DNA of 64,000 bases. Source: Polyangiaceae bacterium (GTDB lineage: Bacteria; Myxococcota_A; Polyangia; Polyangiales; Polyangiaceae). The notes below the pieces were generated by a model. The model did no database searches. It had not been told where the DNA came from and saw only the letters and a list, made by a program, of their open reading frames with translations. The stretch's first letter is position 1. Each line of letters begins with the position of its first letter. The position numbers and the translations under genes were made by a program. Positions 1 to 7,007 of the stretch are shown here, piece after piece. The stretch lies in the NCBI GenBank assembly GCA_041389725.1, contig JAWKRG010000014.1, positions 62,001 to 126,000 of the forward strand, read 5' to 3'.

Positions 1-2
1 CG

Positions 3-788
3 ACGACGCTTGGCCCCGAGTTCCGCTACGGCGTGGCGGGTGGCTTGAAGGCCAGCCCGTTGCTGCGGGTGGTGCTCGACGGCTTCGGAGCGACCAAGTT
101 CAGCGCCAAGAACGGCACCAACTCCTTCGAGCTCGACGGCGGCATTCAAATCACTCCCTTGGATTCTCCCTTCGTCATCAGTGCCGGGGCGGGTACCGGG
201 TTGATTCAGGGCGTGGGCGTGCCCGCGGTGCGAGGCTTCTTGGGCGTCATGTTCGTGCAGGAGCGCAAGGACCGTGACGGCGACGGACTCTTGGACGATC
301 AGGACCAGTGCCCGACCGAGCCCGAGGACAAGGACGGCGTTCAAGACGACGACGGGTGTCCGGACTTCGATAACGATGGTGACACGATCAACGACGACGT
401 CGACAAGTGTCCGACGGAGGCCGAGGATCCCGATGGCTTCGAAGACACCGACGGCTGTCCCGAGAAGGACAACGACAAGGACGGCGTGCCCGACGACCGC
501 GACGCGTGCCCGCTGAAGGCGGAGACGAAGAACGGCTACAAGGACGACGATGGCTGTCCCGACGAACCTGATCGGGACGGCGACGGCGTGCCGGATGCCA
601 AGGATCAGTGTCCCGACGGTCCCGAGGACACCGACGGCTTCAAGGACACCGACGGCTGCCCGGATCCCGACAACGATGGGGACGGCATCGAGGACAACAA
701 GGACGAGTGCATCGACGAGCCCGAGACGAAGAACGGGTTCGAGGACGAGGACGGTTGTCCCGACGAGGACCCGAAGAAGAAGAAGTAA
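3..788 (+). CDS. Outer-membrane barrel protein with thrombospondin type-3 repeats (3' part)
   Basis: The gene enters from beyond the left edge: the frame is open to base 3, and the first possible start (GTG at 33) lies inside strand-like sequence, so the true start is outside. About 85 residues of Gly-rich, beta-barrel-like sequence are followed by five calcium-binding type-3 repeats of the form DxDxDGxxDxxDxCP (for example DGDGLLDDQDQCP and DRDGDGVPDAKDQCP). In many OmpA-family proteins of this group such repeats link the barrel to a peptidoglycan-binding OmpA domain. Here the protein stops right after the last repeat in a Lys tail, with no OmpA domain. It is presumably cell-surface or periplasmic. 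The thioredoxin-like gene starts 5 bases downstream, suggesting cotranscription. Confidence 0.8.
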   Translation, partial: TTLGPEFRYGVAGGLKASPLLRVVLDGFGATKFSAKNGTNSFELDGGIQITPLDSPFVISAGAGTGLIQGVGVPAVRGFLGVMFVQERKDRDGDGLLDDQDQCPTEPEDKDGVQDDDGCPDFDNDGDTINDDVDKCPTEAEDPDGFEDTDGCPEKDNDKDGVPDDRDACPLKAETKNGYKDDDGCPDEPDRDGDGVPDAKDQCPDGPEDTDGFKDTDGCPDPDNDGDGIEDNKDECIDEPETKNGFEDEDGCPDEDPKKKK

Positions 789-793
789 GACAC

Positions 794-1336
794 ATGACGC
801 AATCAATTCGGTTGACGGGGGCCCTGCTTGGCTCCCTGGCACTGACGTTGCTCGCTGGCTGCAGCGGTGGTGGAATGGGTAAGGGCGGCGAAGCCAGTGG
901 CGAAGCGGAGCATCCGCTGCTCGGTGCAAAGGCGCCGGACTTCAATTTGAAGGCACAGTACGGCGGCAGCGAGGCGAGCCTCTCGGCCGTCGCGGGCAAG
1001 GTCGTGATCGTAGATTTCTGGGCGACTTGGTGCGATCCCTGCAAGGAGAGCTTTCCGCACTACCAAGCGATGCTCGATCGGCATGCTGGCGACCTGGCGG
1101 TGATCGGCGTCAGCGTGGACGACGAGCCGGATGGCATCGCCGCCTTCGGCCAGCAAACGGGCGTGAAATTCCCGCTGGCGTGGGACGACGGGCAGAGCGT
1201 GTCGCGTCAGTACTCGCCCTCGACCATGCCCACCAGCTTCGTCATCGACCGCAACGGAATCGTCCGTTACGTGCACGCTGGATTCCACTCCGGCGACGAA
1301 GCAGAGCTGGAGCAGCGCGTCTCTGCGATAAAGTAA
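794..1336 (+). CDS. TlpA/ResA-like thioredoxin-fold lipoprotein
   Basis: 180 residues. The N-terminus is a lipoprotein signal with lipobox LLAGC (Cys23), followed by a Gly/Ser linker. The rest is an AhpC/TSA-redoxin (TlpA) fold with the active site WATWCDPC (Cys80 and Cys83) and the cis-Pro region TMPTSFVID. Family members are membrane-anchored thiol-disulfide oxidoreductases that keep periplasmic thiols reduced, for example in cytochrome c maturation; the partner is not evident here. The ATG at 794 was chosen because it gives the lipoprotein signal; the longer frame upstream is antisense-like Arg-rich sequence overlapping the preceding gene. The 5-base spacing suggests an operon with the TSP3 gene. 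Confidence 0.88.
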   Translation: MTQSIRLTGALLGSLALTLLAGCSGGGMGKGGEASGEAEHPLLGAKAPDFNLKAQYGGSEASLSAVAGKVVIVDFWATWCDPCKESFPHYQAMLDRHAGDLAVIGVSVDDEPDGIAAFGQQTGVKFPLAWDDGQSVSRQYSPSTMPTSFVIDRNGIVRYVHAGFHSGDEAELEQRVSAIK

Positions 1337-1406
1337 GGCAGCAGCGCACGGTGTAGGGAACGCACCTCCGTCGCGGCGCTGGCTCGAAGGGGCTATCCTA
1401 GGGTCA

Positions 1407-2231
1407 GTGCTGCCGGCCTACCTCTGCCGCCTTCGTCGCGTGCTCCTGATCCTCGGATGCGCGACGCTGCTGATCATCAGCTCAGCTTCCGCAGCGTCGT
1501 CGCGGGTCACACATCTGATCGAACGCTTGGAGAAGGGTGACGACTTTCGCGTGCGTGTGCAGGCGGCGCTCGAGCTCGGCAAGAGCAAGAGCAACGCAGC
1601 GCGTGCGCCCTTGGAGGTCGCGCTCGACGACGGCAACGCAGCGGTGCGTGCCGCTGCGGCTGCTGCGCTCAAAGTGCTCGGCGACCCTGCGGCGATCCCA
1701 GCCTTGGAACGTCACAAGAAGGATACGTCGCCCGCGGTGCGCTCGCAGATCAAGTCCAGCATCGCCGCGCTCAAGTCAGCGGCCTCGAGTATTTCGGACA
1801 AGCCTCGGATCCTGGTGAAGCTCGGTCGCATGAAGGACGCGCGTGGGGTTCGCTCCGGACTCCTGGGCGAAGTTGAACAAGCATCGCGCAAGAAGTTTGG
1901 CGAGCTGCCCGGAATCCGTGTCGTGGCGGCTGAGCCGGACAGTGACGGCAAGAGCTTGCCCTTGGTGATGGTGACCGGCCAGGTTCGCAAGCTCAACACG
2001 TCTTCTCAGGGCGACAGCGTGGTGTACTCGGCGAGCGTGGAATACATGGTGCACCGCATGCCCGAGCAGGCAATTGCCGGCACCGTCAGCGGATCCGCCA
2101 GTACCACGGCTTCCCGCGCCGAAGCGCGGGATCGACGCCGCAACATCGAGCTCAAGCGCGCGGTCCTAGCTGCGGCGGTAGAGAGCGCAGTGCGACGCGC
2201 TCCCGAGGCGCTCGCGGCCGCCGCACGCTGA
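1407..2231 (+). CDS. Secreted HEAT-repeat protein
   Basis: 274 residues from a GTG start. A basic N-terminus and hydrophobic stretch (residues about 9-28) form a probable signal peptide. Residues about 35-125 are two to three HEAT/PBS-lyase-like helical repeats (VRVQAALELGKS, AVRAAAAAALKVLGDPAAIP), a scaffold for protein contacts. The C-terminal part (about 135-274) is a mixed alpha/beta domain I do not recognise, with a strand-rich core around residues 170-215 and an Ala/Arg-rich helical end. HEAT proteins of this kind often occur in myxobacterial envelope systems, but the role here is unknown. The last codons run into a degenerate repeat that continues past the stop. Confidence 0.75.
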   Translation: MLPAYLCRLRRVLLILGCATLLIISSASAASSRVTHLIERLEKGDDFRVRVQAALELGKSKSNAARAPLEVALDDGNAAVRAAAAAALKVLGDPAAIPALERHKKDTSPAVRSQIKSSIAALKSAASSISDKPRILVKLGRMKDARGVRSGLLGEVEQASRKKFGELPGIRVVAAEPDSDGKSLPLVMVTGQVRKLNTSSQGDSVVYSASVEYMVHRMPEQAIAGTVSGSASTTASRAEARDRRRNIELKRAVLAAAVESAVRRAPEALAAAAR

Positions 2232-2345
2232 CCGCTCGCAGCCGCCGCACGCTGTCACGACGCGCGGCCGCCGTACGCTGACACGACGCTTCGAGGCGAC
2301 GCGCTGCTCCGCCTACGCTGACGCCGCGCGCGGACCACTCGCAGC
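2216..2345. repeat. Degenerate short tandem repeat at gene end
   Basis: The word GCCGCCGCACGCTGAC and close variants recur four times between the end of the HEAT-repeat gene and the glycosyltransferase. The first copy covers the last codons and the stop codon of the HEAT gene. No gene is seen in this spacer. Confidence 0.6.
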
Positions 2346-2390
2346 CGCCCTGGGTTGAAGCGACGTTTTCGCTTTCGCGTCGTCGATGCT

Positions 2391-3563
2391 ATGGGGCGAG
2401 GCGCTGTGCCTGCTCCTCGCGTGTTGTTCGTCTCCAAACCGATCGTGCCGCCCTTCCACGACGGCACGAAGTGTCTGGTGCGGGATGTGTCCGTGAACTT
2501 GAAGCGAGTCGCGCCGGTGGTGATGTCGATGCCGGGCGCGCCTGCTCTCGGCGGCGAGCGCGGCGTGGAGCTGGCGCCGGTCTACGCCAACGCTGGGAAC
2601 TTTCGCCCGCGGGCCGGCGACAATGCGCGCGCGGCCACATGGTTGGCGGTGCGCAGTCGCGCAGATCTGTGGCACTTCGTGTTCGCACCGAACGCGAAGT
2701 CGAGCGCCATGGGACGCGCGCTCTCCCGCTTGCGGCGCGTGAAGGTGGTGCAGACCATCGCGTCGCCGCCCAAGAGCTTCGACGGCGTGCCCCGGCTGCT
2801 CTTCGGCGATGTAGTCGTCGCCCAAAGCCGCCACACCCGCGACGCAGTGCTCGCGGCCTACGAAGCCGGCGGCAGCGCGGCACCACGGCTCGAAGTGATC
2901 CCGCCTCCCGTTGCTCCTCAGCGTGTGCGGCGGGCGGACGCGCGCATGCAGCTGCGGGCCGAGCTGGGCATCGAGCCCGGAGCGCCGATCTTCGTCTATC
3001 CGGGGGATCTCGAGGTCAGCGGTGGCGCGCGGGCCGTGGCCGGCGCGGTCGCGGAGATCGAGCGCACGGTGCCCGGCGCCGTCGTGGTGTTCGCCTACCG
3101 CGCGAAGACACCCCGCGCCAAGCGCATCGCCACGGATCTCGAGAACGAACTCAGCGGTCGCTCGGTGCGCTTCAGCTGTGAGCTGCCTGACGTGCTCGTG
3201 CTGATCTCTGACGCCGCGGCGGTGCTGTTTCCGGTGGACGATCTGTGGGGTAAGGTGGATCTGCCCATCGTGCTGCTGGAGGCGATGGATCTCGGAGTGC
3301 CCGTCATCGCTCTGAACGAAGGCCCGCTGCGAGATCTGGACGCGGTAGAGCTGATCGACGATGCCTCCGCGGCCAGCTTGGTGCAGGCGGTGCAACGCGT
3401 GTCGCAGAGCGAGTACCGGCAGACCGTGATTGCTCGCCAGCGCGCTGCAGTGGAGACGCGCCATCGTGCGGCCGTCGTCGCCGAGCGCTACGAGCAGCTG
3501 TACCTGCAACTGCTTGGGCATGCTTTACCGCGGTCCAGTGACGTGCCAGATCAGAGCGCATGA
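2391..3563 (+). CDS. Glycosyltransferase, GT4-like
   Basis: About 390 residues with the two-Rossmann layout of GT-B glycosyltransferases. The N-terminal half opens with a strand (RVLFVSKPIVPPF). The C-terminal half starts near PIFVYPGDLEVSGG and holds the donor-site region PIVLLEAMDLGVPVIAL, equivalent to the E-x7-E region of GT4 enzymes. The donor sugar and acceptor cannot be read from sequence. The ATG at 2391 is preferred; a TTG 36 bases upstream would add a short basic leader. The stop codon overlaps the next gene by 4 bases (ATGA), so the two are probably translationally coupled, although their activities have no obvious link. Confidence 0.8.
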   Translation: MGRGAVPAPRVLFVSKPIVPPFHDGTKCLVRDVSVNLKRVAPVVMSMPGAPALGGERGVELAPVYANAGNFRPRAGDNARAATWLAVRSRADLWHFVFAPNAKSSAMGRALSRLRRVKVVQTIASPPKSFDGVPRLLFGDVVVAQSRHTRDAVLAAYEAGGSAAPRLEVIPPPVAPQRVRRADARMQLRAELGIEPGAPIFVYPGDLEVSGGARAVAGAVAEIERTVPGAVVVFAYRAKTPRAKRIATDLENELSGRSVRFSCELPDVLVLISDAAAVLFPVDDLWGKVDLPIVLLEAMDLGVPVIALNEGPLRDLDAVELIDDASAASLVQAVQRVSQSEYRQTVIARQRAAVETRHRAAVVAERYEQLYLQLLGHALPRSSDVPDQSA

Positions 3564-4303
3564 GCGTGCTGACGACAGTCGAGGCGACGACCCTGGTCGT
3601 CACTCTCGATCGCCCAGAGCGAAAGAACGCGGTGGATCGCGCGACCGCGGAAGCACTTCGCGCGGCTTGGACGCGTTTTCACGAGGACGGCGACCTGCGC
3701 GTCATGGTCTTGACCGGCGCCCACGGAACCTTTTGCGCCGGCGCCGACTTGAAGGCCTTCGACAACGACATCGAGCACCCCGGTGGCCCCATGGGCTTCT
3801 CGCGTTGGGCAGCCGAAAAGCCTGTGATTGCTGCAATTGAAGGCTATTGTGTCGCGGGCGGGCTCGAGCTGGCGCTGTGTGCGGATCTGCGCGTTGCCGC
3901 ACAGGGCGCCGCCTTTGGCTGTCTGGAGCGCCGCTTCGGCGTGCCGCTGATCGACGGCGGCACGCAGCGCCTGCCGCGCGTGGTGGGCCTGGGTCGCGCG
4001 CTCGACCTGATGCTCACGGGTCGTCTGATCGACGCCGCTGAGGCGGAGCGTATCGGCCTCGTCAATCGCGTGGTCGACGACGGTAGCGCCCTCGACCACG
4101 CCCTCGAGCTGGCGGCGGAACTCGCGGCGTTTCCCTTCGCCTGCTTGCTCGCGGACCGTGCCAGCGCCTACGCCGGTTTGGGCGAACCGCTGGCGCGCGG
4201 TCTGCAGATCGAAGCCGAGCGCGGCCATGCCGTCCTTGCCGAGGCGTTGCAGGGCGCGGCGGCGTTCGCAGGTGGCCAGGGGCGTCACGGCAAGTCGCGC
4301 TAG
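3560..4303 (+). CDS. Enoyl-CoA hydratase/isomerase family protein
   Basis: 247 residues, a full-length crotonase. The oxyanion-hole segment HGTFCAGADLKAF and the helix VAGGLELALCADLR are present. The two glutamates used by true hydratases appear conserved (Glu in GGLELA and Glu in FGCLERRFG), so hydration of 2-enoyl-CoA, or a related CoA-ester reaction, is plausible. The signature GGTQRLPRVVG is intact. No other beta-oxidation gene is nearby, so substrate and pathway are open. Starts inside the stop codon of the glycosyltransferase gene. Confidence 0.87.
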   Translation: MSVLTTVEATTLVVTLDRPERKNAVDRATAEALRAAWTRFHEDGDLRVMVLTGAHGTFCAGADLKAFDNDIEHPGGPMGFSRWAAEKPVIAAIEGYCVAGGLELALCADLRVAAQGAAFGCLERRFGVPLIDGGTQRLPRVVGLGRALDLMLTGRLIDAAEAERIGLVNRVVDDGSALDHALELAAELAAFPFACLLADRASAYAGLGEPLARGLQIEAERGHAVLAEALQGAAAFAGGQGRHGKSR

Positions 4304-4415
4304 GGGGCTGCTGGAAAAGGACATCCCGCGTGGCCTCGCATCGCAGCGTGGGAGGCGTGCCCCGCGGCGCCGAGGGTCGAGACCCAAGAAACCGCAAACG
4401 AGCCTGGATGCGGCA

Positions 4416-4487
4416 ACCAGGGTCGTTTCAACCCGGGTCGTTTCAACCCGGGTCGTTTCAACCCGGGTCGTTTCAACCCGGGTCGTT
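4416..4487. repeat. 15-bp tandem repeat
   Basis: Four full copies of GGTCGTTTCAACCCG start at 4421, 4436, 4451 and 4466, with a fifth partial copy at 4481. Each junction creates a CCCGGG palindrome. The array lies between converging genes, and its last copy supplies the bases just before, and part of, the stop codon (4486-4488) of the minus-strand gene. Confidence 0.9.
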
Positions 4488-6855
4488 AGTCTTCGGCCTT
4501 CAGCAGGCGAAGGTAGTCGTCGGATAGGTAGAAGGACAGGAGCTGCGCGGCACGAATCGCGAGGTCTTGGTGCACCAGCACGCCGTGGTCGTCACGGGTG
4601 GCCAAAACCGGGTCGAGGCCGTCGCGCTGAATGCGTTCCAGGAGCGGCGACGAGTCCGTCCGAATCAGCAGCATCGCACGCAATGCGGCGGCGGGATCTT
4701 GGCAGGCCACGAGCCCGGCGCGATCCGCGGTCAACTGCATCAAGCGGTGCGCCGCGACGAGCTGTTCGTTGAGGGTGGAGAGACCGTCGGGACCGGTATC
4801 GCCACTGCTCTTGCCCGTGTGCTCGATGAGTCCGCGGCGCAGCGCGACGGCGCCCTTCACCGTCTTGCGAATGGCCGCCAGCGGCACTTGATCCGTCACG
4901 CGGGTCACTTGTTGGATCAGCCGCACGCCGCGCAGCAACGGCAACATGCCGAGCGCCATGTCGAGCCCCTCTTTGCCCTTGCCCAGGGCGCCGGCCCACA
5001 CTTCGCTGGAGGTCACGCGGCTGTGTCCGTATCGCAAGTGCGCGACCTCCGTTGCCAACGCAAAGCAGAGTTCGGGGGGGGTCAGGTGGAAGGCATCGCT
5101 CGGATCCAGATGGCGCCCGCCGAGGAGCACGAAGGGAACCGCGCCTTCGTAGGAGCGGACGCCAACTGCCTTGCGCCCGCGGGAGATGTAGCCCTCCACG
5201 CCAGGAACTCCGAGCAGCGCTGCAGCGCGGCGCAGCGCCGTGGCAGCAGCGGGATGGGCCCGGTCCGTCAGCGGTTCCACGTAGTCGCGTAGCAAGCCGC
5301 GATCGGGCACGGGAACGGCGGCGAGCATGGCCTGCAGGCGACCCAGGATGTCGCTACCCGCGCGGGCCACGGGGTGGCGCAGCACACCTTCGAGATCGGC
5401 ATCGGCAATGCGGCGAGGCCGCGGCGGGATCGCTCCTTCGCTGGCAACCACGCCGCCAGCACCCAGCACCGCGCGCACTCGGGCCGCTCGATTAGCGAGC
5501 TCGCCCTCGGCCACTGCCGTGAGCGCGTCGATGCGCGCGACGACGAGGGGCTCCAGGACGGCCAAGGCGATCGCGGCCGAACTGTCACTGTCGCTGGTGG
5601 TTTGCGCCAAGAGCTCCAGCAGTCGCACACGATGGTGCGCGGCGGAGCCCGCGGTCAGATCGGCGTGGCTCGGCGGTAGCAGCTCGTTCTCCACGTCGCG
5701 TGGCAGCTGGCTCAGACGTTCCTCCAAAAGCCGGCGCGCCGCGCTGCGCTCGCCCGCGGCGATCAGATGCTCGGCCAACGCCGCGTCTGCTTCGGCCACG
5801 TGGAAGGGATCGTCACGCAGCTCGCGCAAGCGCTCGTGCACGACGCGATGGAGCGCGAGGGCGTGCGCCGCGGCGCCTCGCGTACGCAGTCGCTGAACCA
5901 GGGCGACGCCGGTTTCCGGTGATAGCTCGAAGTCGCGCCACAGCCCTGCCACGTCGTCGGGACTCGGCTCGTCGCCACCGAGGTCGGGCAAATCGGGCAC
6001 GCGTGTGCCCAGCTCGATGGCCACCGCGCTCAGGAGCAAACCGGCGCGCCGATCTCCGCGCGCAGCCAGGCGCGACAGCAGATTCATCGCGCTCAAGTCG
6101 CTCTTGCGGTCGATGCGACCGAGGAACCCTTGGCGCGCCACCTCGAGTTCGCGTTCGCCTCCTGAGAGGCTCAGCGCACGAGTCAGCGCGCGGAACGGGT
6201 CGGCGTTGTGCCGGGTACTGCGAAAGCGGAACGCGGCGGTGGTCACGGCCACGCGCCCTCGCTCTTCTGCTACCCGCAGCGTGGCGGGATCCAAGGCGTC
6301 GATGCGAACGTCGCCGACGTCGGTCAAGCAGAACAGCGCCGTCCGTTGATTGGTGAGCAACAGCCGCGCGGGTGAGTCCAGGGCCTGTCCCAGTACCTCC
6401 GACTCGACGGCCAGGATCAGATCCGTGAGCAGCAGTCCGAGCACGATCTCGTCCGTTGCGAGCAAGTCTTGCAGGGCGCCGCGGGTCACCTCGTCGGCAT
6501 CTTCCACGAACGCGGTGTGATCGAGCAGAAGCTCGCTGCCGCGGGGATGGCGCGCCAACGCGACGAGCTGTCGCACGCGGCTGGCGCCGCCCAAGGGAAT
6601 GGTGAAGCTCTGTCCCTGGAAGCGCAGCGTGTCGCGCATGCGTCCAGGGCGCAGCTCGACGCCGCTGCGCAGGTCGTGAAGCACGCCCCGTCGCGCTTCC
6701 GTCGCACCGACGAGGAAGACTCCTCGCGGCGTGCGAACCAACTCTGCATCGCAGGCACCGGCGTCGGGCACGGTCAGGCGCCCACCCAGACTCACCCGCT
6801 CGTCGATGCGCCCCATGCCCTCGCGACGCAGGTATTCTTGGACCGGATCAGCCAC
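4486..6855 (-). CDS. Large protein with degenerate M48-peptidase-like C-terminus
   Basis: 789 residues from the GTG at 6855; the longer frame to 7089 would run into alaS and looks non-coding. No signal peptide. The long N-terminal part has strand-rich segments, then helical TPR-like stretches (residues about 330-520). Residues about 600-720 resemble membrane-associated M48 zinc peptidases: ATEVAHLRYGHSR aligns with HExxH but the first His is Thr, and the downstream TADRAGL aligns with the ExxAD motif but lacks its Glu. The fold may be kept without metal catalysis. It is divergent from alaS with about 150 bases between starts. Function unknown; the M48 link is my reading of two short motifs. 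Confidence 0.65.
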   Translation of the reverse strand: MADPVQEYLRREGMGRIDERVSLGGRLTVPDAGACDAELVRTPRGVFLVGATEARRGVLHDLRSGVELRPGRMRDTLRFQGQSFTIPLGGASRVRQLVALARHPRGSELLLDHTAFVEDADEVTRGALQDLLATDEIVLGLLLTDLILAVESEVLGQALDSPARLLLTNQRTALFCLTDVGDVRIDALDPATLRVAEERGRVAVTTAAFRFRSTRHNADPFRALTRALSLSGGERELEVARQGFLGRIDRKSDLSAMNLLSRLAARGDRRAGLLLSAVAIELGTRVPDLPDLGGDEPSPDDVAGLWRDFELSPETGVALVQRLRTRGAAAHALALHRVVHERLRELRDDPFHVAEADAALAEHLIAAGERSAARRLLEERLSQLPRDVENELLPPSHADLTAGSAAHHRVRLLELLAQTTSDSDSSAAIALAVLEPLVVARIDALTAVAEGELANRAARVRAVLGAGGVVASEGAIPPRPRRIADADLEGVLRHPVARAGSDILGRLQAMLAAVPVPDRGLLRDYVEPLTDRAHPAAATALRRAAALLGVPGVEGYISRGRKAVGVRSYEGAVPFVLLGGRHLDPSDAFHLTPPELCFALATEVAHLRYGHSRVTSSEVWAGALGKGKEGLDMALGMLPLLRGVRLIQQVTRVTDQVPLAAIRKTVKGAVALRRGLIEHTGKSSGDTGPDGLSTLNEQLVAAHRLMQLTADRAGLVACQDPAAALRAMLLIRTDSSPLLERIQRDGLDPVLATRDDHGVLVHQDLAIRAAQLLSFYLSDDYLRLLKAED

Positions 6856-7007
6856 TTCGCCTCCGGGTCCTGGTCGTGAGCAGCAGGTGTACGTACGCCA
6901 CGCTTTGCAGGCTCTAGCCAGAAAGCCCTGGGGTCGCAACCGCGCTCGTTCTTTCGCCGCCTCCCATCCCCGAGCGCTGGGGTTTCGTGCTACATGCACC
7001 CGACAAA

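Noticed and set aside
2313..3521. 402-codon minus-strand frame opposite the glycosyltransferase
   Set aside because: The plus strand has GT-B motifs and a coupled start with the next gene; the minus product is His/Arg/Ala-rich shadow.
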